Assembly (NCBI RefSeq): GCF_009727055.1
Contig: NC_052349.1
Span: 90,594,013-90,658,012 of the forward strand
From: Benincasa hispida
Taxonomy: Eukaryota > Streptophyta > Magnoliopsida > Cucurbitales > Cucurbitaceae
Reading direction: 5' to 3'
DNA length: 64,000 nucleotides
The position numbers were made by a program, and so were the translations under genes. Below the pieces are notes generated by a model, which saw only the letters and a program-made list of their open reading frames with translations, was not told the DNA's origin and searched no databases. Of the stretch, positions 44,708 to 56,445 are shown piece by piece (position 1 is the first letter of the stretch; the number at the start of each line of letters is the position of its first letter).

Positions 44708-47700
44708 CATGCATCATGTAATATTATAATTATTATAATATATGATGACATGATGGTTGATGATGCTTAGAGATTGTTAATAAAAAAGTTATATTTTACA
44801 ATGGAAAAAGAATTTGTATTGAGCATCACATTATTTAGATAAATTAAACCGTTATATTTAATCAATGTCACAAATACGAATTTATAGATTTTATTTTTTT
44901 CATTACTTTATAATGATGTAAGGATAAAAAAATTAGAATTAAAATCTATAATTAAGAGTTGCATGCAAACATAGGTCCAAATTAATTTTAAATGGTTTAA
45001 AATTGATTCACCTAGACTTATGTTAAACGTGTTTTTAATGAGATTGAAATAGGTTAATATTTTAACTCGTTTTAATGGATTAAAATGAACTTCGTTTAAA
45101 AGATTAAATTTATAAAATAATTGTCCATAAGAGACCTTTGTCTAAGGAATGTTATGTCTAGGTTGAGGTTTTTAAACTAACGGAAATGGAACACCTCTAC
45201 TTGGGAATCGACCTGGAAGGTGAATTGGGCAAATATTTTATAAGCATGTAATAGGTGATTAATTTTATTAAAGAGTTTAATGAATAGAATCACATATTGT
45301 TAAACTATTCAATATAAGCATTATATTGAACAAATTTAAAAAGGACTTAAATAAATTGAATTAGCTGAATTTACCTAAGTATGAAACCCTAAAATTTTAA
45401 AATACTCAGTGTGAGGAAAAAGATGTATACGATATGTCATGTTTTTCACTCACGTTCTCCCTAAAACTTTATACCGTAAGACTCATGCTTGGCCTCGTGG
45501 CGCCCTTAGAGCGTCCTCCTTCAGATGGTGTTTGTATGGGCCAATTTCAAGGTGAATGGAGAAAGTGTTTATAATAAATGGGAGAGGAATGTGTGTCAAC
45601 ATGTCTTATATTCTCCTTCATTGGTTTGCATCGTGAGACCTTCTTGCACGGCCTAGTGGCGTCCTGGGAGCATTCCCTTTTAGATGATTTGTGCTTTAAC
45701 TCAATATCAGGGTGAACTCCATAAATGGTTTCTAGATAGGATTGCTTTAGTTTTTGTCCCAATCGGCTTTTCCCTTCAATTGGCTCATTGGGACGAAACT
45801 CTAAGGTCTAAAATGAAGGGTCATACTTGTAAGAAATTGTTAAGTGAGTTAATGATTTCTTGACCCAAACCAATGGTGACTAATCACCATAGGAATAAGA
45901 GTTATTTTGGTATGATGATTGGTTGAGAAGTGTCTTAATTCAATGGAAGGGTGACTGACCACCTTTAAGTGGCTTTTTTCCTAAACCACTGAAGCATCAT
46001 TGCAAAATGGAATAATGTTTAGGGTTCATCATTAAGATTTTGCTAAAATTGATTGGACTAAAATAATTTTTTACATAAGTGTCTAAAAATAGGTAATTTG
46101 TTTTGTATCAGCAAACATGTCTAGTGCTTCAATGAACCTTCTTAAAGCTAAAATATTGATTGAATTCAATTACGCAACTTGGAAAGAATCAATTAAAACT
46201 ATGTTTGTGGTAAATGACTTTAATTTCATCTTGACTGAGGAATATCCTCCAATCCCAACCCCTGATGCAACACGAAGTATTCGTGATGCATACAAAAGTG
46301 GACGAAGGCTAATCTTGAGGCACGAGTTTACATTTTGGCAAGCATACTTGATGTCTTGACCAAGAGATTGGATAGCATGGTCACTGCATTTCAGATCATG
46401 CAATCAGTGCTAGAATTGTTTGAACGAAAGTCTTCACAATTCAAACAGGATGAGGTTGATATAAATGAAACTAGTAATGTCAGTTTCTTATTTGAACTCT
46501 GGTCTATGTTGAATGTCAAAGGACTAATAGAAGAAGTAAAAGTTGCTAACTCTAGCGAAGTTTATCAAAGAGGTTTGATTTCAGAAGAAAAACTTGGAAT
46601 TGATAATAAGGGAGTTCAAGTTGATCCACTACTCTCCAGCATAGAAAGAAATCCAATGGCAGTAAACTTGATATACTTGTCCTGGAGTTGTGCTTAGTAG
46701 AGAATAATGATTCTGACTGGATAGTTGATTCAACGGCTACTAATCACGTGTGTTCTTCCCACCAAGGATTTGATTCCTAGAAACAATTGAAAGCTGGAGA
46801 GATGAAACTTCGAGTCAGTATTAGTGAGACCGTTTCAACTGTTATCATTGGTTGACTTTAGTTACTCATGGACAAGAAAAGATATATGTTATTAGATAAT
46901 GTATCTATAGTTCCTAATATGAAAAATGAATTCAATCTATATTTATTGTTTGAACAAAATTATTCTCTCTCCTTCTCCGAAAATAAAGTGTTTATTTTCA
47001 AGAACGGAATGGAGATAGGATTTGCTTCAAAAGAAAGTAATTTATATCTACTAAGACTGTTAGTTACAAAGGTTGTCATAAATACTGAAATGTTCAGAAT
47101 GGCAATAACTGCGAAGAGACCAAGGATTTCTCCTAAAGAAAATTCCCACCTTTGGCATCTAAGGTTAGGTCACATTAATCTCAAAAGGGTTGAGAGATTG
47201 GTGAAAAAGGGACTTCTAAATGGTTTAGAAGAAAACTTTTTACGTGTATGTGAGCCATGTCTTGAAGGCAAGATGATAAAACGATTTTTTATTGAAAAAG
47301 ATTATAGAGCCAAAAAGACATTGGAACTTATACATTCAAATCTATGTGGTTCGATGAATGTAAAAGCAAAAGAAGGGTATGCATATTTCATCTCTTTCAT
47401 AGATGATTGTTCAAGATACGATATCTTTACCTAATGCAACACAAGTCTGAAGTACTTGAAAAGTTCAAGGAATATAAGACTGCAATTGAAAACTTTTTAG
47501 GTAAAAAGATAAAAACACTATGATTTGATCATGGTGAAAAGTATATGGACTTAAGATTCCATAATTATATGATAAAACATGGAAAAACATCCCAAATCTC
47601 AGCCCCTGGTATACCTCAGCAAAATGGTGTGTCGAAAAAGAGAAGTAGAACCTTGTTGGACATGGTTTGTCTATGATGAGCTATGCTCAACTTTCTGACT

Positions 47701-48482
47701 CGTTTTAGGGATTTTGCAGTGGAGACTACTATATACATTTTGAACAACGTTCCATCCAAAAGTGTTTCTGAAACGCTTTTGAAGTTGTGGAGAGGTCATA
47801 AAGGTAGTTTATGCCACTTTAGCATTTGAAGATGTCCAGCCCATGTGCTTGTGATAAATCCCAAAAAGCTGAAACCTCGTTCGAAAGTATGCCTATTTAT
47901 AAGCTACTTCAAGGAAATGAGAGGTGGTGCTACTTTGATCCAAAGAAAAATAAAGTTTTTATATCGACAAACACTACTTTCTTGGAGGAGGACCATTTTA
48001 AGAATGATTTTTTATGATAATACCGAGACTTCAACAAGAGTTGTTGAAGAGGCTAGTACATTAACAAAAGTTTTTGATGTCGGTTCATCCAGTCAAGCTA
48101 ATCCATTTCAAAACTTGAGATTGCCTCGACGTAGTGGGAGGGTTGTGAATCTACTTGTTCGCTACGTGGTTTTAGCTGAAGCCCAAAACATCATATCTGA
48201 TGATGGTATTGAGGATCCATTGTCTAAGAGGAATTCAATGAAAGATGTTGACAAGGATGAATGAATTAAGAATCAAGAAATGGAGTGTACTCCAATTCTG
48301 TTAGGGAGCTTGTAGATCAATCTGATGGGGTAAAACCTATAGGTTGTAAGTGGATCTACAAGAGAAAAAGAGGTGTAGATGAAAAGGTACAGACCTTTAA
48401 AGCTAGACTAGTCACAAAGAGTTATACCAAGGTGAAGGGAGTAGACTATGAAGAAACTTTCTCACTTATTGTCATGTTAAAG
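44708..48482 (+). mobile_element. Truncated Ty1/copia element 1
   Basis: The leader resembles 51600-52550 of element 2 (CCCCTACTTGGGAA-like, CTCGTGGCGCCCT). Gag begins with ATG at 46117 (MSSASMNLLKAKILIEFNYA, then TWKESIKTMFVVNDFNFIL) and breaks by frameshift near 46340. A protease-site word (DSTATNHVCSS, ~46725) follows. Pre-integrase/integrase spans 46868-47434 (LWHLRLGHINLKRVERLVKK, CEPCLEGKM, LIHSNLCGSM) and continues to PQQNGVSKKRSRTLLDMV (47620). RT opens GCKWIYKRKRGVDEKVQTFK (48336) and stops at 48482, where a reverse LTR starts. It lacks its LTRs, most of RT and RNase H. Confidence 0.85.
46117..48482 (+). pseudogene. Copia element 1 gag-pol remains
   Basis: Order gag, protease, integrase, RT is Ty1/copia order. 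The first integrase Asp of the DDE triad is Asn here (IHSNLCG), and the third position Glu is Lys (NGVSKKRSRT). Most zinc-knuckle gag sequence is deleted (jump near 46440). At least five stops or frameshifts. Confidence 0.85.
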
Positions 48483-48518
48483 TGTTAGAGTTAGAAAACA
48501 CACAACGGAAGTAAAATG
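48483..48518 (-). mobile_element. Left sliver of a reverse LTR split by copia element 2
   Basis: TGTTAGAGTTAGAAAACACACA reads, reversed, as an LTR 3' end (..TGTGTTTTCTAACTCTAACA). It joins to 61328 onward if element 2 and one AAATG copy are removed. The joined text parallels the solo LTR end at 22330-22396 (CCAAAATTAAT, CTTCCGYTGYGT). Confidence 0.7.
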
Positions 48519-50545
48519 TGTTGGGGTTGATGCCTTAAAATCTCGTGTCATATAGTTTGTAAATAATTTGTATGAACTCTTGTGATATATAATATATGTT
48601 ATTTACTTCACTTCTAGACTTTGCATATTTGGATGTTTTATTTGTTTTACCACAAACCAATAAACTTAAAATCCCTAGTTGTCTTTATGTAACTTAAACA
48701 TATATGTGGTGACATACAAGTGGATCATGTTTTAAGTTATAACCAAAATGGTCTGTAGTATATGGATATAGGAGGGAAACCTAATCCTGGTAACGTTATG
48801 GATGCGGCTCGCTTTGTGGAATAGTTTCAAGTGTTGTGACTTGTCACAGATGGTTTGATCCTGATCATTCATGTAGGGGACATGCGAGTGGGGGCGTCCT
48901 ATACAAAGAGTTTGTATAAGACCTGACCACAAAGTGTTAACTTCTCGTCATATAACCTCATTCATGACAGAGACTTCACTTCACTAGGATGACCATAGGT
49001 AACATGACTTCAATCCTGAGTGAGTTGGGAACTTCTGCCATTGAGGTCGGTTCATTGATTTGCTTGGGTGCGAGTGGTTAGGGCACCGACTCAAACCTAC
49101 CACTTTGGGGATTCGTCTGATTTGGGAGCCGGGAACTTTGCTACACAAGATGAAATTCACTCCTTCCCCAAAGTAGGGGTAAGTAGATAGAGTGCTCCTT
49201 TAAGGGTTGATCCTAGGGCTTGAACGATGTGGCGTCACACACCTTCTCATGGCCCGAGAGGTGTTCACACATAGTAGGACTATGTTGTATTGTTCATTAG
49301 AAGGATTAGTGGTGCTTAAGAAGTAAGATGTAACTATAGGGGCAAAACGATAAATTGGCTCAACTATACTTACGAGCATCTATGAAAGATCATCATATTG
49401 ATGATTGGTTACATCCGATAGACATAGAAATATATTTATGGTAAGAAGAGTTCATCTGTCAGTCTTTAATGGAATGCCTGACAGTTAACGGATGGTGGAT
49501 ATCGTAGTTAAAGAGTTTAGTCAGTTATTCATGTACCGTTGGAGCTTCGAGCCATAGGTACATAAAGTCCCCTTGGTAGCTTGGATACAATTTGAGAATC
49601 AATTTTTTGGGTCAGTTTGAAATGTTCAAATTGACAAGAGGGAGTTTGATTATATATGATATAATTGACTTTATGTATGAGATACAATAATTTGGAGGAA
49701 ATTGGATATAAATATGATTTATATCTAGTGGAAGAAAAATACTATGGTTAATATATGATATTAAACCATAGGTTATGAATATAATGTGATTATATTTATT
49801 ATTTATTAAGACAATTATGGAATAATTAGCTGCCGTCTCTTCTGTTTTCGTAACTGATGAGTAAGATGAAGAATCGTTTTGAGACGCTGAAAAATCTCAC
49901 GGTGTGTTGCGATTCTAGAGGGTCATCGCTTAGTAAATCAGAACCTATACGATAGTGCTGTTTACTCAACGATCGTTTACACCCACATGCGCTACTTACT
50001 AAACGATCGCTTATCTTTTACTAAACGATCGTTTATCGCCCGAGCTTTACTAAACAATTGTATAGACGATCGCTTAGCTTTTCCTACAAGATCGTATACT
50101 TCACCTAAGCGATCAAGCATTTTGTCTATACGATAGACGAGTTTTTCTCCCACTTACTTGATCGTTGTATAGATCTCTTTTCCTCCTCCCTTCTACCAAA
50201 TCCGAACAGAGTCCACTCTTTGGATTCTCACTCCGAGAATACTGAGGGTTCCAAGTGGTGGTGTCGTCCCTTTTCTTCATCTGTTCGTGTGGAGACTGTT
50301 CATGGTAGACGATTGCATATTGCTGAACGATAGCTTGGTGTTCCAGTGAAAGCGAGATTTGCTGCAAAGAGAGTCTTCAACTGATAAGTTTACTTGTTCT
50401 CCTATTTATTTATCTCTAAGCATGTCGGTAATTTAGTATTATGATGCATATCTATATGTGTGAATGTAAATGTGATAAATCTATCACAATGCTTTTGGAA
50501 AGATCTACTTCCGCTCAGAGGTACTCTTGTATAAGAATTCCTTCA
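48519..50545 (+). repeat. 5' LTR of copia element 2
   Basis: Starts TGTTGGGGTTGATGCC and ends AATTCCTTCA. Length 2027 bp. Contains the TACAAAGAGTTTGTATAAG hairpin (48901) and a CGATCG-rich block (49960-50130). Compared with the 3' LTR it has about 450 extra bp (near 48990-49440: TTCACTAGGATGACC to GTCAGTCTTTAATGG), so the 3' LTR has suffered a deletion. Confidence 0.92.
49960..50150. promoter_or_regulatory. CGATCG palindrome array in the LTR
   Basis: AACGATCGTTTA, AAACGATCGCTTA, AAACGATCGTTTA and GACGATCGCTTA occur within about 110 bp, with variants (AAGATCGTATA, AAGCGATCAAG) after them. The same array recurs in the 3' LTR (60740-60935), in the nested LTR (54620-54710, reverse) and, more sparsely, in the leader (50890-51165). 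A repeated palindrome in an LTR suggests a transcription or replication control block; no factor is known to me. Confidence 0.5.
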
Positions 50546-50546
50546 A

Positions 50547-50558
50547 TTGGTATTAGAG
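50547..50558 (+). promoter_or_regulatory. Primer-binding site (initiator tRNA-Met)
   Basis: TGGTATTAGAGC starts one base after the 5' LTR and differs by one C-to-T change from the plant copia PBS TGGTATCAGAGC. Confidence 0.85.
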
Positions 50559-52603
50559 CTCTCGGTTTCTAATATTCCAAATTCATTGCTACAAAGAATT
50601 GCATTTACATTCACGGTTGGTAAATGCATGTCTACTCTCTGTTTTAAGCGTTAATTCGTTTGTAGATGTGTGGATTAATAGAGTTTATGGGATGTAACCC
50701 CGGTTTGTTAAATTCTTTTACAATTCAAGTTAATTGTAAAGGTCCCTGCATTTTTGGGCATTATTAACTGCTATCGAGTCTGTATTCAAAGTTAGTTTGA
50801 GTCTGTGAGTCATTCGCGAAGAAGCTTCGTAGCAAGAGTTGCTGATCTTCAAGAATGAAGACGATCAAACATTGGTTGGGTCGTGTAGATGATGGGGTAG
50901 ACGATCGCTGAGTATCGAATACACAATAGCTGTTTTGAGTACGCATACTAGATAATTGTATAGCTCAGCAAGCCTCATCGTTTAGTTATTGACTATATGA
51001 TCGCAGAGTGGATCGCGTGGTAAATCGTTTGCTTATTGCGTGTTAAATGATCGTCAAGACGATCGGGCTTCGCAGCTTCGTAGTCGTCTATACGATTGTA
51101 TAACATTCGCGTGTTACCGTCTAATGTGCTTTACGATCGTTTACCTGGAGGTGTTTACTAAACGATGGGAGCTTCTCCCGGTGATTCAAGACCCGGTTCG
51201 CTTGTGAACCGGTTGACTCGGTGGAAAAATGTAATAGATAGATTTTTTCATTTTGGTTTTGAGCTGGTTCATCCCGGTCCATTAATCTGTATTTTATACA
51301 TCAGATATATTTTTTTAATGTCATATGGTATGTCTTATAAGAAAATCCCACCTTAGATTATGCATTGATCATGCATCTTCTCTTTATTATAAGTGTTATG
51401 ATTTAGAGAAGCATGATTTATATTACGTAAGTGCATGCTCATATATCATATAATATAAGAGTTATATTTATACATGCATTATTTATTAAGAGTTATATTT
51501 ATAAGTGTTATAAATATCTCGTTATGTGGCAATGTATGTTTTAGTTGTTTCTTTTATAAAGGCCATAAAATGAAATTATAACTAAAATCAATAATAAAAG
51601 GTTAAAGTGTAGCAAAATCTATCTATAAGGGACCTTTTGTCTAAGGCGGGTTCTGTCTAGGTTAAGGTATTTAAAATGATGGCAACTGAATACCCCTACT
51701 TGGGAACCTACCTGAAAAGGTGAATTAGATAGATTTGATGCATGCATGCAAGTTAAGGACAGTCCATTAAAGAGTTTAAATGTGACTACTTGAACTTGTT
51801 TTATTTCAAAGACAAAAGTTGTTTTTTAGCAGACTTAATAAATGGCTTAGATTATAATCAGTAGTCGGATTGTCTAGGTTAATGAACCCCTAGGTAGAAC
51901 ATTCAGTGGGAGGTACTTGGGGAATTTGATGCTTCATTTAAACTCTCGCGTTTTTCCCTTATTGTCCACACCGTGAGATCTATCCTCGGCCTCGTGACAC
52001 CCTGGGACTGTCCCTCTAAAGGATGGTGTTTGGGTAGGTCAAAATCAAGGTAGATGGAGAGAATGTTCATAGTAAGTGGGAGCGGGAGGTGCGACAGCAT
52101 ATCCCACGGTCTCTCTCGTTGGATTGAATAAAGTTTCTACGCATTGCCTCGAGGCACCCTGGGAGTGTCCCCCTATAGGATGGCTGTTTTGCGCGTTTCT
52201 TTATTTGATCTCCTATAAGAGGATAAGGTTACTTAGTCTCTTGTCCTAATCTGCTTTTTCGCTATGATGGGCATATTAGGGTAGGACTCTAGGGCCGAAA
52301 ACAAGGGGTTACACTTATGCGGAATTGTTAAAGGTTAACAGTTCTGAACCGAACAAATGGTGGCTGTTAGGTTCGGTTCCAAGAGTTAGTTCTGCCTAAT
52401 GGTTGAGAATATGTCATCCCAGTGAAGGGACATCTGATCACCCCACCGATGATGTTTGTCCTGCCTCATTGGGGTATAATTGTAAAATAGAAGTTTGACC
52501 ACTTAAGGTATTTGGAAACTGTTTTGCTAAAACTAATTGGTTAAAATGTGGTTTTGCAAAGTCTTATAAAAGTTTATTCGTTTTTTCAACAATAGTTTTA
52601 AAA
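50559..52603 (+). other. Long untranslated leader of copia element 2
   Basis: About 2 kb lie between PBS and gag, matched in part by copia element 1 (45100-46080). It contains two related GGCCTCGTG/GCCTCGAGGCACCCTGGGA units (51990 and 52145) and two copies of GGATGG-type ends. No continuous reading frame. Confidence 0.6.
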
Positions 52604-53391
52604 AGGGCTACAACAACTATTAGTTTACTTAGCACCGAAAAACTTAATGGCCAAAACTATTCGAGTTGGAAACATATGATCACGACGGTACTAATCATTG
52701 AGGATCTAAAGTTTGTCCTTATGGAGGACTGTTCTTCTATTCCAGCTCAGGACACTATTCGAAATGTTCGTGGGGCATACGAGCGATGGACACAGGCAAA
52801 TAAGAAGGTCCGAGCCTATATCTTGGCCAGTCTTAGTGACGTGTTGGCCAAGAAATATGAGTCCATGGTCTCAGCACGTGAGATCATGAAGTCCCTACGG
52901 GAATGTTAGGACAGTCGTCTGGACAGCTCAAACACGAGGCTCTGAAACACATCTTCAACTCCAAAATGGAGAAAGGTACCTCTGTTAGTGAACATGTACT
53001 TAAAATGGTGGTCCACTTTAACGTGGCGAAGATGAATGGGTCTAAAATCGATGAGGGCAGTCGGGTTAGCATTATCCTGCATTCATTACCGGAGAGCTTC
53101 CTCCACTTTGTTAGCAATATGATTCTTAACAAAGTGGAATATACCCTTACTACTCTCCTCAATGAGTTGTAGACTTATCAATCCTTGCTGAAAAGTAAGG
53201 AGAAGAGGGGAGGTGAGTCTACACCTTCAACTTCTAACTTTGGAAAAGGGAAGAAGAAGAAAGGTGGTAAAGGGAAAAGGAAAACGCCTACTAACTCGCC
53301 ACCTGTCGCCCATACGAAGCGTCCATCGCCGGTTGAAAAAGGAACATGTTTCCACTGCAACCAGGATGGACACTAGAAGAGAAATTGTCCT
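52604..53391 (+). pseudogene. Copia element 2 gag (first part)
   Basis: The frame reads TTISLLSTEKLNGQNYSSWK and on through MITTVLIIEDLKFVL, KKVRAYILASLSDVLAKK and, after a one-base deletion at 52905, GQSSGQLKHEALKHIF. This is the UBN2-type copia gag. The codon at the expected start (52604-52606) is AGG, not ATG. A stop replaces Gln after LLNEL (53170). The zinc knuckle CFHCNQDGH.KRNC (53349-53390) has a stop at the Trp/Lys position. It is cut at GTCCT by the nested LTR. Confidence 0.85.
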
Positions 53392-53854
53392 TGTTGGGGT
53401 TGATGCCCTAAAGTCTCATGTCCTACAGTTTGTAAACAGTATATATGAACACCTGTGATTGTTAATATATGATATTTACTTCACATCTTGTTGTTTTGCT
53501 CATTTACGTGTTTTATTTGCTTTACCACAACCAATAAACATAAAATCCCTGGTTATCTATATGTGACTCAAACATGTATGTGGTGACACACAAGTGGATC
53601 ATGTCTTACACCCGACGATCTCTCGACTGTTACTTACACGATCCGAACGTGCACGAACAAGGCTTCGAGGAAAACACCACCACAAGGGAAACCCGGTATC
53701 CTCAGTGTCAAAAATCTAAATAGTGGGCTTAGTGAGTTTGGTAGAGGACGGAGGAGAAGATTTTCGTGTAAGACAACAAGCGTGCACAAGAAGAACTCTG
53801 CTATCGTATAGTGGGGATGTTTATCGTATAGTAGAACTATCACGACGTTTTTAA

Positions 53855-54446
53855 NNNNNNNNNNNNNNNNNNNNNNNNNNNNNNNNNNNNNNNNNNNNNN
53901 NNNNNNNNNNNNNNNNNNNNNNNNNNNNNNNNNNNNNNNNNNNNNNNNNNNNNNNNNNNNNNNNNNNNNNNNNNNNNNNNNNNNNNNNNNNNNNNNNNNN
54001 NNNNNNNNNNNNNNNNNNNNNNNNNNNNNNNNNNNNNNNNNNNNNNNNNNNNNNNNNNNNNNNNNNNNNNNNNNNNNNNNNNNNNNNNNNNNNNNNNNNN
54101 NNNNNNNNNNNNNNNNNNNNNNNNNNNNNNNNNNNNNNNNNNNNNNNNNNNNNNNNNNNNNNNNNNNNNNNNNNNNNNNNNNNNNNNNNNNNNNNNNNNN
54201 NNNNNNNNNNNNNNNNNNNNNNNNNNNNNNNNNNNNNNNNNNNNNNNNNNNNNNNNNNNNNNNNNNNNNNNNNNNNNNNNNNNNNNNNNNNNNNNNNNNN
54301 NNNNNNNNNNNNNNNNNNNNNNNNNNNNNNNNNNNNNNNNNNNNNNNNNNNNNNNNNNNNNNNNNNNNNNNNNNNNNNNNNNNNNNNNNNNNNNNNNNNN
54401 NNNNNNNNNNNNNNNNNNNNNNNNNNNNNNNNNNNNNNNNNNNNNN
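53855..54446. other. Assembly gap (592 N)
   Basis: A run of N inside the nested LTR. About 180 bp before it (53660-53850) and after it (54450-54625) are near-identical and differ mainly by single-base indels, so the gap is bounded by a repeated piece. Apparent open frames crossing it are artefacts. Confidence 0.98.
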
Positions 54447-55063
54447 GAGGTGGAAAACACCACCACAAGGGAACCCGAGTATCCTCAGTGTCAAAAATCT
54501 AAATAGTGGGCTTAGTGAGTTTGAGGAGGACGGGAGGAGAAGATTTTCGTGTAGACAACAAGCGTGCACAAGAAGAACTCTGCTATCGTATAGTGGGGAT
54601 GTTTATCGTAATAGTTAAGAACTACACGATCGTTTAAGAAAAATTTGAACGATCGTTTTAGGAAAGTGGTATACGATTGTTTAAGGAATGCGTGAACTAG
54701 ACGATCGTTTAGACGAATGAGAATCTATCATATAGGCTCTCGGCAATTGCTCTTTCACGATTTCTTTTGGGGCGTCGGATATCGAATGCACGAATCAATT
54801 AAAAACTCAAAATGAAGAAAACAATTTTCATACTTCAACTTGTCGGTTACCTTAACCTTCGCGACTCCACGTCCCACGTTCAAACGTTTAATTGGTTAAA
54901 TTATTAAATAATTAATCAATTAATTTAATTAATAAAATATAATCATATATAATTTTGTATCCTATAATTTGAATATCGTAAATCTACAATAGTTTCCTCT
55001 ACTTGAATATAAATTATATTATAATCTAATTTTCTCCAAAATAATGTATCTCATACATTTAGA

Positions 55064-55442
55064 CCAATTACATCATAATATAATTAACCAGTCCAATTAT
55101 ATCATATTATATTGAACTTCCTCTTGTCAATTTGAATATTTCAAATTAACCCAAACACTGTTTCCGACTTTAATCCAAGCTACCCAGGTGACCTAATGGA
55201 CCTGTGTCTCGAAGCTCAAACAGTACGTGAATGGCTGACTAAACTCTTTAAGCCAATTACATCATATATAATTAACCAGTCCAATTATATCATATATAAT
55301 TGAAATTCCTCTTGTCAATTTGAATATTTCAAATTAATCCAAACACTGGTTCTTCGACTTTATCCAAGCTACCCAGGTGACCTAATGGACCTGTGGCTCG
55401 AAGCTCAAACGGACGTGAATGGGCTGACTAAACTCTTTAGCC
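55064..55442. repeat. 189-bp tandem duplication in the nested LTR
   Basis: Units 55064-55252 and 55253-55442 share almost every word (CTACCCAGGTGACCTAATGG, CTCGAAGCTCAAAC, GACTAAACTCTTTA) with a few indels. The other LTR copies have this segment only once. Confidence 0.85.
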
Positions 55443-56445
55443 ACGAGATTCACCATTCGTTAACTGTCAGTGATTCCACTAAAGACCAATGGTTTGAACT
55501 CTTCTTACCACAGATATATTTTGTGTTCCATGGGAATAAAAACCAATCATGAGTACGATGACCCTTCACAGATGCTCGTATGTACAGTTGGGCCAATTTA
55601 CTATTTGCCCAGTACATCTCACTCCTTAAGTACCACTGATTCCTCTAATGAACAAATACAACATAGTCCAACTATGTGTGAAACACCTCTCAGGACCAAG
55701 AGAAGGTGTGTGGCGCCACATCATTCAAGCCCCGGGAATCAGCCCTTAAGGGAGCCATCTATCTACTTACCCCTACCTCGAGAAAGGAGTAGATTCCATC
55801 TGGTGTAGTTGGAGTTTCTAGCTCCCAAATCAAACGTATCCCCAAAATGGGTAGGTTGAATCGACGACTTGGCCATTCGCACCCATAAAAATCAAAAAGA
55901 CCGACCTCAATGGTAGGAGTTCCCAACTCACTTAGGATTGAGGTCATGTTACCTATGGTCATCCTAGTGAAGTGAATCTCTGTCATGAACGGTGTTATAT
56001 AACGAGACATTAGCACTTCGTGGTCAGGTCTTCTACAAACTCTTTGTATAGGACCACCCCACACGCATGTCTCCAACACGAATGTTCAGGATCAGATCAT
56101 CTGTGGAAAGTCACAACACTGTGACCAATTCCACAAAGCGAGCCCGCGTCCGTAGCATTTACCAGGATTAAGGTTTCCCTCCTATATTCATATACTAAGA
56201 CTATTTGTTATCACTCAGGTAGATCGGTGCAGTTTTCCACTGCTGTACGTTCACACAAACGAAGAATGTCTTCCTCTGGTATGAACCCCTTTCTCTATGT
56301 TTTATCATATTCTGAGCATGTTATTGATGAGTTTAATATGCATAACTGTTAGTATAGAATGTATATCGTTTATGTTTCGGTCACTGTGATATCGGAGCGA
56401 TCTAAGCCCGCTCATAGAACTCTCGTTTTGAGATCCTTCAGTCCT

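Larger units (their letters stand above)
53392..56440. mobile_element. Nested solo LTR with inversion and assembly gap
   Basis: It begins TGTTGGGGTTGATGCCC and ends AGATCCTTCA. GTCCT stands on both sides (53387-53391 and 56441-56445). The first ~215 bp run forward and the last ~230 bp run forward. Between them (53605-56180) the sequence is reverse LTR with a 592-base gap. Removing it restores the gag zinc-knuckle frame (CP|RYLKERKAAK). Either a real internal inversion or a misassembly. Confidence 0.8.

Noticed and set aside
53634..54569. Long open frames spanning the N run
   Set aside because: They exist only because N codons are not read as stops; flanking text is reverse LTR sequence.
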